From positions 77,502,333-77,566,332 of the forward strand of contig NC_133773.1 in assembly GCF_003597395.2 (NCBI RefSeq): DNA of 64,000 bases, given 5' to 3'. Numbering within the stretch: the first letter of the stretch is position 1; every line of letters begins with the position of its first letter. Positions 46,055 to 57,511 of this stretch are shown one piece after another. This DNA is from Chelonoidis abingdonii (taxonomy: Eukaryota > Chordata > Testudines > Testudinidae). Under the pieces are notes generated by a model. That model saw only the letters and a program-made list of their open reading frames with translations, had not been told where the DNA came from and searched no databases. The position numbers were made by a program, and so were the translations under genes.

Positions 46055-48240
46055 GTAGTAAAATTGTGTATCAGCTCTGAAAAAAATATTTTGTACAATG
46101 TCATAGCCCATGGAAATGTATTATAAAATTAAATACAGGACATATCAGCCACATCTCTTCCATAGGATGGGCTCCCTGAATTTTTTCTGCCTTCAATATC
46201 ACTCTTTTTACTGTTTCTGATAATTTTTTCTCTTCAGATAGATGTTTTTCCTCCATCTTAATTCCTTATTAACATACTATTTTATTATAATGTTTACTTA
46301 GTGTTATGCTTCTGTATTATACAAAAAGATAATAAACCAGAACCCTACTAATTGATTATTAAAGGTCACAGAATATCACAAAGGCCAACACTGCACAAAA
46401 AAGACTATCAAGTCAAAATCCCACACATTCCAAGCCCTCAAATGCTTTCCTTCTTTAGGAGACATGAGAACAGGCAATCTAGTTTACAATTCATTATGTT
46501 ATCTGTTTGTAGTTCAGTGGTTAAGCTGCAATATACAGTGGTAAAAGAAAACTTCTGAGTGACCAGTACTGCACTCCAAATTAAACTCTAGCCTGCTCAA
46601 AGATAATCTACATATTTCAGTAGAAATGTTTGACTCTGCACTAAATGCAAAAGAATTTAGATTGGATCATAGTCAGTTGAATTAATCATCCTTGCTTCAT
46701 CCGAACATGCATTTTCTTTACAAATATATTTGTAATTTTTCATTTCATGTAACAAAATAATGTAGCACATGGCATGACCAAGCCTCAGATTACCTGATAA
46801 TATCACTTCATATCATGTCACATTCTGACACATCTAAGCTAGATGGGCTGACCCATAGTTCATGTTTGTGTATATTTCACAAAAAGGAGGAGGAAGTTTA
46901 TATGTTACAACAGTCTCATTAATTCAGCTGTGAAAACTATGACACACAGTGAAGTGGTTTTTCCCAGCTGAACAGCTGCATATGGTAACTTTATATATTT
47001 TTGGTAAGGGGAAGGGATGCACCATTAGGGCATATTGTGTAAGTAAGGTACTAGGTCCTGATCCAAAGCTTATTGAAATGTGCTGTAAGGGGCTTTGAAC
47101 CAAGCCCTTAATGAAATAACAGGGGCCCTTAGTTAGCACTTATTGATTCAAGAGTGAATAAATAAAAGATCATGAGAAGGGCTTCAAAGGTCAAGAACAG
47201 CACTCCAAAATTAATATGGGCTCTGATTGGTCAGCAACAGAATGGAACCCTAACTGGAGTCTTCTGTGTTCAGTTTATTGCTGGTACCCAAAACCCAAGC
47301 AGCAGCAATTTATACAAGATGCGTATGTACATAGATGAGCAAAATAGCATTAAACCATAGTGCAAATGGGAAGGTATAAAGCCATAAACAAGGATCTACA
47401 CTACAGCCACAAAACAAAGTAGGGACATACGTTGTCAGTCAAAAGTCAGACTGGAAAAGAAAAGGTAGTATTCAAACTCTGCTCATAGTCACAGAATAGA
47501 CAGTTGTTTCTGCTAAACTGATCAGCAGTGAAATACATAATGTTTACATTTAAATTATCTTTGCTGGGCTTCAGAGATAAAAACCAAGGGAGCACTGATG
47601 CCTGGTGCCCAAAATAAACAGTGGGACTGGAGCTAGCAGTTAGATCCCCCACCCCAAACACATACAAAGTCGTTTCTGATCTCCCAAACAAACCATCTAG
47701 CAATTTGGGGCTCTCCTCGTATTAATAAGTTCTGACTCCTCCAGTAACTTCTTTGCTTTAAATCCCACCATTGCTTTTGAAAATGAACAAGCTGCTCTGT
47801 TTTCTCCCTGGATTACAGGTTCCCCCTTTCAAACCTTTCCTCCAGGCACCAGCCCCTACCTGCTGCCTCCTTGAAACCACAGTATGACCAGCTCCTCTGC
47901 CTTAGTTTGGGACTTTAGCACTGCTCCTGAGGTGGAGCCTGAAATAAGATTGCACCTGTGTTCACATCTTTTGGGACAAATCTGCTTTAGTCCCATAGGG
48001 GACTAAAAAGGCAGCTTGTGAGCATGCTCTGCTCTCTGTGCTCTTTCATACTTTCAGCGGAGGAACAAACTCCCTTAGGGGCTGGGGACCTACCAGCACT
48101 GTGTGGCCATCCCTCCCTTGACTGGGCTCACTGGTGCTGCCCTGTAGAACTAGCATCTGATTGTCCCCATACACCCTGTGCTGGTCTCTCTTCTTTGTGG
48201 TGCTGGAGAGAAGTCATAAAAGAAAGAGATCTGGCACAAT
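46055..48240. other. unclassified; GC-richer block at 47690-48240
   Basis: No gene recognised. The right part is pyrimidine-rich and could be an old antisense LTR, but no ends were found. Confidence 0.4.
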
Positions 48241-48244
48241 GTAC

Positions 48245-48465
48245 TGACTTGTTGGAAGGCAGTGTGGCTCAGTGGTTCATACAGTAGCCTAGGATTTGCA
48301 AGACCTTGGTTCATAGCCCAGCTCTTCTACAGGTTTGCTGTGTGGCCTTAGACATGTTGCTTTCCCATGCCTTAGTTTCTCTATCTGTAAAACTGATACT
48401 AATCTTCTTTGTAAAATGATTTGAAATCTACTGTTGAAAAGTGGTATAGAAGAGAGAGAGAGATG
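48245..48465 (+). repeat. MIR SINE, sense
   Basis: GCAGTGTGGCTCAGTGGTTC (tRNA-like A box), a B-box-like CTTGGTTCATAGCCCAGC, then the core GCTGTGTGGCCTTAGACATG, CTTAGTTTCTCTATCTGTAA and a tail ending GTGGTATAGAAGAG with a GA repeat. All MIR parts are present in order, giving a nearly full-length copy. Confidence 0.75.
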
Positions 48466-49180
48466 GATATCATTTATTTAAAGGGGAAGGGACTTAAAAG
48501 GTAGGGCTTAGTACCTGTAGCCCCTCATTACCAGCTGCCGCTGAGAGAGATGAATGGCAGCTGAAGTCTCAGGAAGCCAGCAGTATATCAGTTCACATTT
48601 GGAATGTGAATCATCACAATAATCTTTTTTGTTGTATTTTGCTTTTTAATGAACATTTAAACTGATGAGGAGGCCAGCAGAGAAATGTGACTTATGGGGT
48701 CTCACTGAGTACTGGCTCCCTTTGGTTCCTTCTGGAAAGAGCCCCAAATCAGCACCAGGCAATCATGCAACTCAAGTGCTAGAGTAGCATAACCTTTTTT
48801 ATAGCCTGTTTTATAGATCATATATTATTGTTAAACATAGGGCAATAACCAAAAGGAAGAATTGGTAATAAATCCTAGTCGTTAGCTGCAAGTGCTAATA
48901 TCATGGCTATCATTCGTTTAGATTCTGTCATCCTGGGTTTAGTGGACAGTATATTCTGTTTACTTTTGAATAAAATATATTCAACAAACAAATGTAACAG
49001 AATATTGTTACCCTACATGTCACCAACTGATTAAATCACGGTAGAGACTGCAGTGAAGAATGGTGTCTGTCTGGGATGTTCATATAAGTCTGTTACATTT
49101 CTGTTATTTGTCAGTTATAAAACTCTCCCTAGCACTTATGAATGCAACCCTCTCCTAACACATGAGGGATATCTTTTTAA
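48466..49180. other. no recognisable gene
   Basis: AT-rich sequence without recognised repeats or coding signal. Confidence 0.5.
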
Positions 49181-49181
49181 C

Positions 49182-51066
49182 ACTTGGGGTATGTCTACAC
49201 TATGAGATTATTCCAATTTTACATAAACTGGTTTTGTAAAACAGATTGTATAAAGTCGAGTGCATGCGGCCACATTAAGCACATTAATTTGGCGGTGTGC
49301 GTCCATGTACCGAGGCTAGCGTCGATTTCCGGAGCATTGCACTGTGGGTAGCTATCCCATAGCTATCCCATAGTTCCCGCAGTCATTCCCCGCCCATTGA
49401 TTGTGGGTTGAGATCCCAGTGCCTGATGATGCAAAAACATGTGGCGGATGATTCTGGGTTAATGTTGTCACTCATTTCTTCCTCTGTGAAAGCAACGGCA
49501 GACAATCATTTTGCGCCCTTTTCCCCTGGATTCCATGGCAGATGCCATAGCATGGCAACCATGGAGCCCATTTTGCTTGTCACTGTCACCATATATTACT
49601 GGTTACTGCTGACGGATTGGTACTGCAGTGGTACACAGCAGCATTTATTTGCCATTGCAAGGTAGCAGAGATGGTTACAGTCGTTCTGTACCATCTGCTG
49701 TGCCATTGTAAATTGACGATGAGATGATGGTTACAGTAGTTCTGTACCATCTGCTGCTGTCATGGGTGCTCCTGGCTGGCCTTAGCTGATGGTCGGCTGG
49801 GGGCGCAAAGACAAAATGGGAATGACTCCCCAGGTCAATCCCTCCTTTATGTTGTATCTAAAATAGTCGTCTGCTAGAATATGGGGAAGTGTACTAGAGA
49901 ACCAGTGTATCAGAGACCAGAGAGCACAGCCATCTGTGTCAGATCCCGCAAAATGATGAGCTGCATGCCATTCATGGGGATGCCCCTGCAACAACCCACC
50001 GTTGATTCCCTTCTGCCCAACCTTTCTGGGCTACCATGGCAGTGTCCCCATTTGTGTGATGAGTAATAAAGAATGCAGGAAAAGAAACACTGACTTTTTA
50101 GTGAGATAAAAATGAAGAGGTAGCCTCCAGCTGCTATGATAGTCTGGCAGGACATAAATGGTGGGGGGGAGAGGAGCCAGCAACCCACTGCTATATAGTC
50201 CAGGCAGTACAGAAACTTTTCTTAGACATGAAAGTGGGGGAGCTGATGGAACTCAGCCCTCAGTTGCTATCATGAGGACGTTACCACCGTTCTGTACATC
50301 TACCGGAATGACCGGAGTCATCCTATTTTTACCAGACGCCCTGGCTGACCTCACCTGAGATCAGCCAGGAGCATCACGAGATGTGCGATGGATATCAGTC
50401 ATATTGTACCATCTGCACCTAGGGAGAGGGAGTGAGAGGATGTTGCTATCTTGCCGCAGCACCGCATCTACCAGCAGCATGCAGAAGACATAGGTGACGT
50501 ATAAAAAAGTCAAGAAACGATTTTGTCCCTTTTCTTCATGGCGGGGAAGAGGGGTAAATTAACGAGCTTAACCTGAACCACCCCGGCCATGTGTTTGACC
50601 CTACAGCATTGGAGCTCAGCCAAGAATGCAATGCTTTTCGGAGACTGAGAGGACTGTGGGATAGCTGGATCCTCAGTCCCCCTCCCTCCCTCCATGAGCG
50701 TCCATTTGATTCTTTGGCTTTCGTTATGCTGTCACACAGCACTTGCTGTGGCCTCTGTCTTCATAGCCTGGAGATTTCTTTCAAATGCTTCTCACTTTTG
50801 TCTTCTGTAACGATCTGTGTAGAAAGATGTGCACTGTGGGATACCGCCCAGAGGCCAATACCATCGATTTGCGGCCACACCAACCCTAATCCACTATGGT
50901 AATACTGATTTCAGCGCTACTCCTCTCGTCAGGGAGGAGTACAGAAACCGATTTAAAGAGCCTTTATATCGATATAAAGGGCCTCGTTTTGTGGACGGGT
51001 GCAGCGTTAAATCGGTTTAACGCTGCTAAAATCGGTTTAAACGTGTAGTGTAGACCAGGCCCAAGT
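49182..51066. mobile_element. 1.9-kb non-autonomous DNA transposon, Harbinger-like
   Basis: Left end ACTTGGGGTATGTCTACACT and right end TAGTGTAGACCAGGCCCAAGT are inverted copies. Subterminal AAATCGGTTTAA-type motifs occur near the right end. The interior matches a long turtle element that carries remnants of flanking gene sequence (CACTGTGGGTAGCTATCCCA, GGATTCCATGGCAGATGCCA, an AATAAA at 50065-50070). Open frames such as 49408-49665 are short and lack a transposase domain. The class is inferred from terminal sequence recalled for turtle Harbinger-like elements. A 3-bp duplication could not be fixed. Confidence 0.7.
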
Positions 51067-51745
51067 TATATGTATCACACTTTTGGATGTTGCGTACAAT
51101 AGATCAATCATTTATTTCTTAGCAACTGCATTTTTAAGATGCATCTTATCATATAGGTACTGTCAAAGCTCTTAACAGTATGAATATTTTTATTTGTACA
51201 ACCAATTGTAGAAGGTTTTCAAAGCAAATGGGTCAAGAAAGCAGTATTTTTTGGGATGTAGAGGACATCTGCCTAGATCACTTTATATGGGACATCTCAA
51301 TATTAAATACATTGTTTTGATCCATAATTAGCATTGACACCTGAAGTTTTATAAACGTTCACTAGGAATTTATGGCCTATTTTCCACTGCCATTCACTAT
51401 ATTGACCTGTTAACACTGAAGTGGTGATCATATACCGGTCAAAAATAAAAATATTTGAAGATAAGTGTAAAGAAAGGAAAAGTTATTTTAGGACATGATA
51501 CTAAGTAAGTACTAATCAAACATTCAGTGCATGAAATCTTGACCTTTTTTACTTTAAATAGTATTTCAGACTACTTTCTTGGGAATGGGAGAGGTGAATA
51601 ATTCTCTGTTCTTAATTTCATTGTAATAATTGGAGTAAAGACTGCTGGATTTGGCTCATTATCCATAATTGTAGTATTGACTATGGGAGATGATATCATC
51701 TGTGGGTACATTTTTTAATAGTGCTTAAGTGACTTCAGAGCCAAA
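51067..51745. other. no recognisable gene
   Basis: AT-rich sequence without recognised repeats or coding signal. Confidence 0.5.
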
Positions 51746-51747
51746 TG

Positions 51748-51972
51748 TCAGGTCTACCCTTAAATTTTATTGGCATAGCTAGAGCAGTTGGGGAGTGGGT
51801 GTGATTTTTTTTTTTAAATTGACATAGCTATGCTGGTAAATACAGAACCAGCCTAAGGTGTACCAATATAAGCATTTATACTGATATAGCAGCATCCACA
51901 CAAGAGGGTTGTGCTGGTTTAACTATACTGGTATAATTATAGGCAAACCTTTATATTATAGACCAGGCCTTA
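51748..51972. mobile_element. MITE sharing an internal block with the 11-kb element
   Basis: Left end CAGGTCTACCCTTAAATTTT and right end TATAGACCAGGCCTTAAATT form a degenerate inverted repeat. CTATACTGGTATAATTATA at 51923-51941 is shared with the element at 10991-11250. Non-coding. Confidence 0.55.
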
Positions 51973-52224
51973 AATTTTGCTGGCTTTTTATGGCGTTTAG
52001 GGGCTTCTGAAAATGTTACTCTACAACTAGTGACAGTCCTTGGTACCAAGTCAGAAAGTATTTTGTCAACTTTGGTGTCCAAAGTAAATGTTCCTGGAGT
52101 CACGACATCAATACTAACAAGATGACATTTAAAATATTATTTTAACAGGATTTTTTTGCCCACCCGCCAACTTCAGATCTTCACTGAAGACTAGTGGCAC
52201 ATGATTGTAGCCACAGTACTCACT

Positions 52225-54575
52225 GGGAAAAAATACACAATTGTAGAACTGGAAGGGACCTACAGAGGTCCCTCTCTCACTCCTGCACTCATGGCAGGAC
52301 TAAGTTTTATCTAGACCATCCCTGACAGGTGTTTGTCTAACCCGCTCTTAAAAATCTCCAGTGATGAAGGTTCCACAAGCTCCCTGGCAATTTATTCCAG
52401 TGCTAAACCACCCTGACAGGAAGTTTTTTCTAATGTCCAGCCAATCTGCCCTGCTTAGGGAGAACAATTTTTCTCCCTTCTCCTTGTAACAACCTTTTAT
52501 GTACTTAAAAACTGTTATGTCCCTTCTCAGTCTTCTCTTCTTTAGACTAAACAAACCCATTTTTTTCAATCTTCTCTCATAGGTCATGTTTTCTAGACCT
52601 TTATGCATCTTTGTTGCTCTCTTCTGGACTTTCTCCAATTTGTCCATATCTTTCCTGATATGTGGTGCTCACAACTGAACACAATACTCCAGCTGAAGCC
52701 TAATCAGCGAGGCATAGAGTGGAAGAATTTCTTCTTGTATCTTGCTTACAACATCCCTGCTAATACATCCCAGAATGATGTTGGCTTTTTTGTTTGCAAC
52801 AGAGTTACACTGTTGACTCATATTTATCTTGTGACCTACCATGATCTCCATATTTGTTGCTGCAGTCATTTCCCATTTTGAATGTGTGCAACTGATTGTT
52901 CCTTCATAAGTGGAGTACTTTGTATTTGTCCTTATTGAATTTCATCTTATTTACTTCAAACAAATTTCTCCAGATCATTTTGAATTTTAATCATTCTCCA
53001 AAGCACTTGCAACCCCTTCCAGATTGGTATTGTCCAAAAACTTTATAAGTGTACTCTCTGTGCCACTATCTAAATCACTGATGAAGATATTGAACAGAAC
53101 TGGACCCAGAACTGATCCCTGTAAGACCCCACTCGATATGACCTTAGAGCTTGACTGTGAACCACTGATAACTACTCTCTCGGGAATGGTTTTCTAGCCA
53201 GTTATCCACCCACCTTATAGTAGTAACTTGTATAGTAGGTTGTATTTCCATAGTTTGTTTATGAGACGGTCATGCAAGACAGTATCAAAAGCTTTACTAA
53301 AGTCAAGATATACCACATTTACCACATAAACCATCCACAAGTCTTGTTACCCTGTCAAAGAAAGCTATTACATTGGTCTGACAATTTGTTTTTGACAAAT
53401 CCATGTTGATTGTTACTTATCACCTTATTTTAGGGGTTTGCAAATTGATTGCTTAATTATTTGCTTCATTATCTTTCTGGATAGTGAAGTTAAACTGACT
53501 GCTCTGTAATTCCCCAGGTTGTCCTTATTTTCCTTTTTATAGATTGGCAATATTTTTGCCCTTTTCCAGTCCCTCTTGCACCTCTCCCGTCTTCCATGAC
53601 TTTTTGAAGATAATCTCTAATGGCTCAGATATCTCCCCAGTCAGTTTCTTAAGTATTCTAGGATGTATTTCATCAGACCCTGGTGACTTGAAGACATCTA
53701 ACTTGTCTAAGTAATTTTTAACTTGTTCTTTCCCTCTGAGCCTCTTTCATTTTCACTGGCATTCACATTAGACGTCCAATAGCCAGTAACATTTTCGTGA
53801 AAACTGAAACAAAAAAAAGTCATTTAGCAGTTCTGCCATTTCCACATTTTCTGTTAGAGTTTTTTCCCCCCTTTACTCCCAAGGATAATGGGCCTACCCT
53901 GTTCTTGGTCTTCCTCTTGCTCCTAATGTAATTGTAGAATGTTTTCGTGTTACCCTTTATGTCTCTAGCTGATTTAATCTTGTTTTGTACCTTGGCCTTT
54001 CTAATTTTGTTCCTACATACTCATGTTATTTGTTTATATTCATCCTTTGTCTTTTGACCCAGTTTCCATTTTTCATTGGACTCTTTTTTTTTGAGTTTCA
54101 GATAATTGAAGATCTCTTGGTTAAGCCAGGGTGGTCTCTTGATATACTCTCTATCTTTCCTATGCAGTGGTATAGTTTGTTCTTGTGCCATTAATAATGT
54201 CTCTTTGAGAAACTGCCATGTCTCTCAAACTGTTTTCCCTTAAGACTTGTTTCCCATGAGATCTTACCTACCAACTCCTTGAGTTTGCTACAGTCTGCCT
54301 TCTTGAAATCCATTAGCTGTTTTCCTTCCTACCATTCCCTTAGAATCATGAACTCTACCATTTCATGATCACTTTTACCTAAGCTGCCTTCCACTTTCAA
54401 ACTTTCAACCAGTTCCTCCTTATATATCAAAATCAAATCTAGAACAGCCTCTCCCCTTGAAGCTTTCTTCACTTTCTGAAATAAAAAATGGTCTCTAGTA
54501 CATTCCAAGTACAAAATACATTGTTTGGAGGTAAGATGAATTCTCTCATACCCTTAGGAGCAGAAAACTGCAATA
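52225..54575 (-). mobile_element. CR1 LINE, antisense, about 2.35 kb, old
   Basis: Runs from the 3' UTR (ACTGGAAGGGACCTACAGAG on the plus strand near 52250) through ORF2 thumb, reverse transcriptase and the linker toward the endonuclease (minus-strand frame [20 protein letters not shown] and [12 protein letters not shown] at 54329-54514). It is truncated before most of the endonuclease. The RT catalytic box that should read FADD is FLDN (53029-53040), so one aspartate is lost. Many stops and frameshifts. Markedly more decayed than the copy at 57511-59088. Confidence 0.9.
52348..54514 (-). pseudogene. CR1 ORF2 pseudogene (linker, RT, C-terminus)
   Basis: Surviving frames include [20 protein letters not shown] (54329-54514), the region after the endonuclease; the RT core with FLDN in place of FADD; and the C-terminal thumb frames ANIILGCISRD (52669-52869) and DKLEKVQKRATKMHKGLENM with ERRLKKMGLFSLKKRRLRRD (52348-52647). 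The order is normal for CR1 ORF2 read leftward. Multiple frameshifts preclude activity. Confidence 0.85.
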
Positions 54576-54601
54576 ACCTCTTTGGATACCATAGTATAGA
54601 G

Positions 54602-54910
54602 CAGGGGTAGGCAACCTATGGCACGCGTGCTGAAGGCTGCACGCGAGCTGATTTTCAGTGGCACTCACTCTGCCTGGGTCCTGGCCAGCGGTCTGGAGGG
54701 CTCTGCATTTTAATTTAATTTTAAATGAAGCTTCTTAAACATTTAAAAAATCTTATTTACTTTATATACAACAATAATTTAGTTATATATTATAGACATA
54801 GAAAGAGACCTTCTAAAAACATTAAAAAGTATTACTGGCACGCGAAACCTTAAATTAGAGTGAATAAATGAAGACTCGGCACACCACTTCTGAAAGGTTG
54901 ACGACCCCTG
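54602..54910. mobile_element. 309-bp hAT MITE with perfect 8-bp duplication
   Basis: Left end CAGGGGTAGGCAACCTATGG; right end inverted CAGGGGTCGTCAACCTTTCA. GTATAGAG is repeated exactly at 54594-54601 and 54911-54918. The interior is AT-rich and non-coding, unlike the GC-rich foldback at 27891-28224, but the first 28 bases are almost the same in both. That points to mobilisation by the same or closely related transposase. Confidence 0.9.
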
Positions 54911-55214
54911 GTATAGAGTATAATTGGTATAAATTGTTTATGGGTTAATATGACAGTTTCTGCACAGGGTAGACCTCAGTTGTAATTTTATTACTGCTAA
55001 GGCCTAGGATACAAACAGCTGGCTGAATACAGACTTAACTATAAATATTTTTTAAACCATCTATGTGAGAACTACTATTCCAGGTGGAATATCTATTTTA
55101 CTGTTCAGCAGTACTGAATGAAAAAGGCTTGTTCTCAGGAATAATCAGGCTGGCCACAGTGGTGCTGCTAGTTGGATGAACCTGGGAGATCCAAGAGGCA
55201 TTGCTGTTGTAACA

Positions 55215-55345
55215 CCAAGAGACTCCTGTCATCATCAGGTGGGATTGAGGCTGGGACCTCAGTGCATGAGACTCTGCTGTATGAGCTAATGGCCAACTGG
55301 CTGTTAGCTAAGGCTGTAAAGCTGTCTGTCTGTCTCTCTCTTACT
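55215..55345 (-). repeat. tRNA-derived SINE-like repeat, antisense
   Basis: On the minus strand TTAGCTCATACAGCAGAGTC resembles a pol III A box, and GGTCCCAGCCTCAATCCCAC, about 35 bases later, resembles a B box. The rest, GGCCAACTGGCTGTTAGC on the plus strand, is recalled from dispersed turtle copies. Boundaries uncertain. Not a functional tRNA, since no cloverleaf can be drawn. Confidence 0.45.
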
Positions 55346-55349
55346 ACAT

Positions 55350-56250
55350 GTTCAGTAGGGACAAGCAGCTACTTCCAAGTGACAGGAATGAAAGGGACAA
55401 TGAAGATCCAGTCCTGCAGCCTTTAGGAAAAGCTCCCATTGACATAAAGAAGTTGTCTCTCAGTAAAGCTGCAGGATCACGTCCTAATACTGTATAGTGA
55501 ACAATTTACAACATAGTTGTGACTACTGGTGCATTGCTTAAATATCAGAAATGTGGCAGTTAATTGTGGAAAAATAGCAGTGTGAGTTGCTTGTAACCTT
55601 TCAAATAATGTAAGTTCATTGTACAGTAACTACTGGAATATCGTATATCAATATTTCCATACAACAGCATGTCATTAGCAAATCTTGCTCTCTCTCTGAC
55701 TTCCAATGATCATTGCAAGTCATATGTGTCCAACACTCATTTATTACTTCCATAGAAATGGATTTTTTAAAATTGAATCTGAAACACTTTACAATGTATT
55801 GCTGGGAAGCAACTAGCAAGGTAATGTTCAGCATGATGGATAGGAAATCAGATGTGTAAAGAACAACAGGAGTTGCTCTTAGGGTCTGCTCCAAAGCCCA
55901 TTCAAGTCAATGGAAAGACCTCATTGACCGTAACAGGTTTAGGATCCGGACTTTAATGGCCTTGCTAATGCACTGACAATGTGCCTCTGAGCATTCTCAC
56001 CTGCTCAAAAGCCAGCACAATCAATATGTTTATATGTTCTTCATAAAGTAACCTGTTTTGAAGATTACAGATGGCAGAACAAATAAAATATAAAGCATTG
56101 TTAAAAAAATTGAATAATTTTTGGTAGATCTAATTAAATTTCATGCCATTTTACAGATTCATTTGAAATGAACGAACCAGAAATATCAATTTAAAAGATC
56201 AGTAGAATGAGGTTGTGATGAAAAATGAGAATGTAAAATAGGATGAGGCA
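55350..56250. other. no recognisable gene; one palindromic repeat
   Basis: AT-rich. A degenerate palindrome lies at 55881-55950 (AGGGTCTGCTCCAAAGCCCA and AGTCAATGG inside, AGGATCCGGACTT at the end). Nothing else was recognised. Confidence 0.45.
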
Positions 56251-56251
56251 T

Positions 56252-56278
56252 AGGGTGACCAGATATCCCGATTTTACC
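56252..56278 (+). repeat. hAT MITE terminus fragment
   Basis: AGGGTGACCAGATATCCCGA is the terminus of the common turtle MITE also present at 41875-42003. The rest is absent, and Penelope-like sequence begins within about 20 bp. Confidence 0.6.
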
Positions 56279-56291
56279 AAAGGAGCTTTTA

Positions 56292-56640
56292 AAAAAAATG
56301 CGACAAAGAGTCCTGCGGCACCTTATAAACTAACAGATGTTTTGGAGCATAAGCTTTCACGGGTAAATACTCACTTCGTCAGATGCATGCAGTGGAAATT
56401 TCCAGAGTCAGGTATAAATATGCAGGGAAGAATCAGTCTAGAGATAACGAGGTTAGTTTAGTCAGGGAGGATGAGACCCTCTTCTAGCAGTTGAGGTGTG
56501 AACACCAAGGGAGGAGAAACTGCTTTTGTACTTGCCTAGCCATTCACAGTCTTTCTTTAATCCTGAGTTGAACTAACCTCCTTATCTCTAGACTGATTCT
56601 TGCCTGCATATTTATACCTGCCTCTGGAAATATAGTGGAC
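56292..56640 (-). mobile_element. Penelope-like element end with inverted arms
   Basis: GCGACAAAGAGTCCTGCGGC, TTTGGAGCATAAGCTTTCAC and ACTCACTTCGTCAGATGCAT on the plus strand are the complement of a turtle Penelope-like 3' region. The segment 56390-56457 (CAGGTATAAATATGCAGGGA, CAGTCTAGAGATAACGAGG) recurs as its reverse complement at 56570-56640, separated by about 112 bp. Inverted end copies are a known feature of Penelope-like insertions. Confidence 0.7.
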
Positions 56641-57175
56641 TATTAGGATAATGAAGTAAATATTAGACTATTAGAATTTGTAATATGCAAGAGGAGTCAG
56701 AGGAAGAGAGCTTATTCTATAATTTTGTAATTTTGCTACAAAGATCCTTGCTCAATATCAACCTAAAAATATAGTTCTGAGATAAGGTGGTCGAGTAGTG
56801 AAAGTAAAATCTAGAATCCATAAGAATCCAAGTGTCTATTCCTGGCTAAGCCATTGTATCACTGTTTGACATTAGGCAAGTAATTTGACCTTAATGTGCC
56901 AAAATTAATTCAGCAGTTTAACTAGATGAGAAGGACCGCACTGAGAACCATGTGTTTAGTCTGGACATAGCTTTCTCTTGAGATGTTTCTTTAGCATATC
57001 AAAAAACAGTAAAGCAATGCTAACGACTGAGTAAGTGAAAGGCTAGCTCATGCTGCTGAACGTGTTGTACTGGAGAATGAAAATACTTTAAATTTGAGCA
57101 ACTGTCACCTGATATACTCTCTTTGGCCTGAACTGTGCTAATAACAATTCTAAAGTACTTATAGGCTCCTACCAC
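56641..57175. other. no recognisable gene
   Basis: AT-rich sequence without recognised repeats or coding signal. Confidence 0.5.
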
Positions 57176-57177
57176 TA

Positions 57178-57511
57178 CTGTAGTATCTGAGCACCTCATA
57201 ATATTTAATATATTTATCCTCTACACCCCTGTGGGATAGGGAATTATTATTCCCATTTTACAGATGGGGAGCTGAGGCACAGAGAAGCTAAGTGTCAGAT
57301 TTTCAAAGGTATCTAGGTGCCTAGTGAGATTTGCAAAAGTACCTAACCACCTACTTCCCATTGAAATCAATCAAGTTATGTGTCTAGGTGTTTTTGAAAA
57401 GCCCACTTAGTTGTCCACCTGCATTTTAGGTACCTGAATACATTTAAAAATCTGGCCCTCAGTGAATTGGCCAAGGTCATGCAAAGTAAATGGCAGAACA
57501 GATACTTGGAC
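57178..57511 (-). repeat. MIR SINE, antisense, split by a palindromic MITE
   Basis: CCCATTTTACAGATGGGGAG and CTGAGGCACAGAGAAGCTAA on the left continue, after an insertion, as TTGGCCAAGGTCATGCAAAG and AAATGGCAGAACAGATACTT on the right, which is the uninterrupted MIR order. The tRNA-related head is missing where CR1 sequence begins at about 57511. Confidence 0.7.
57295..57460. mobile_element. 166-bp palindromic MITE nested in MIR, AGTG duplication
   Basis: TCAGATTTTCAAAGGTATCT on the left mirrors TACATTTAAAAATCTGGCCC on the right; further paired blocks are CTAGGTGCCTAGTG and CCTAACCACC against complementary segments. AGTG flanks both sides (57291-57294, 57461-57464). Removing the element and one AGTG restores the MIR sequence, which fixes the boundaries. 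Confidence 0.75.

Noticed and set aside
48245..48465. tRNA gene candidate
   Set aside because: tRNA-like head continues into a MIR core, so it is a SINE.
49408..51020. Cluster of short frames as a possible gene
   Set aside because: They are inside a non-autonomous DNA transposon and carry no transposase or other domain.
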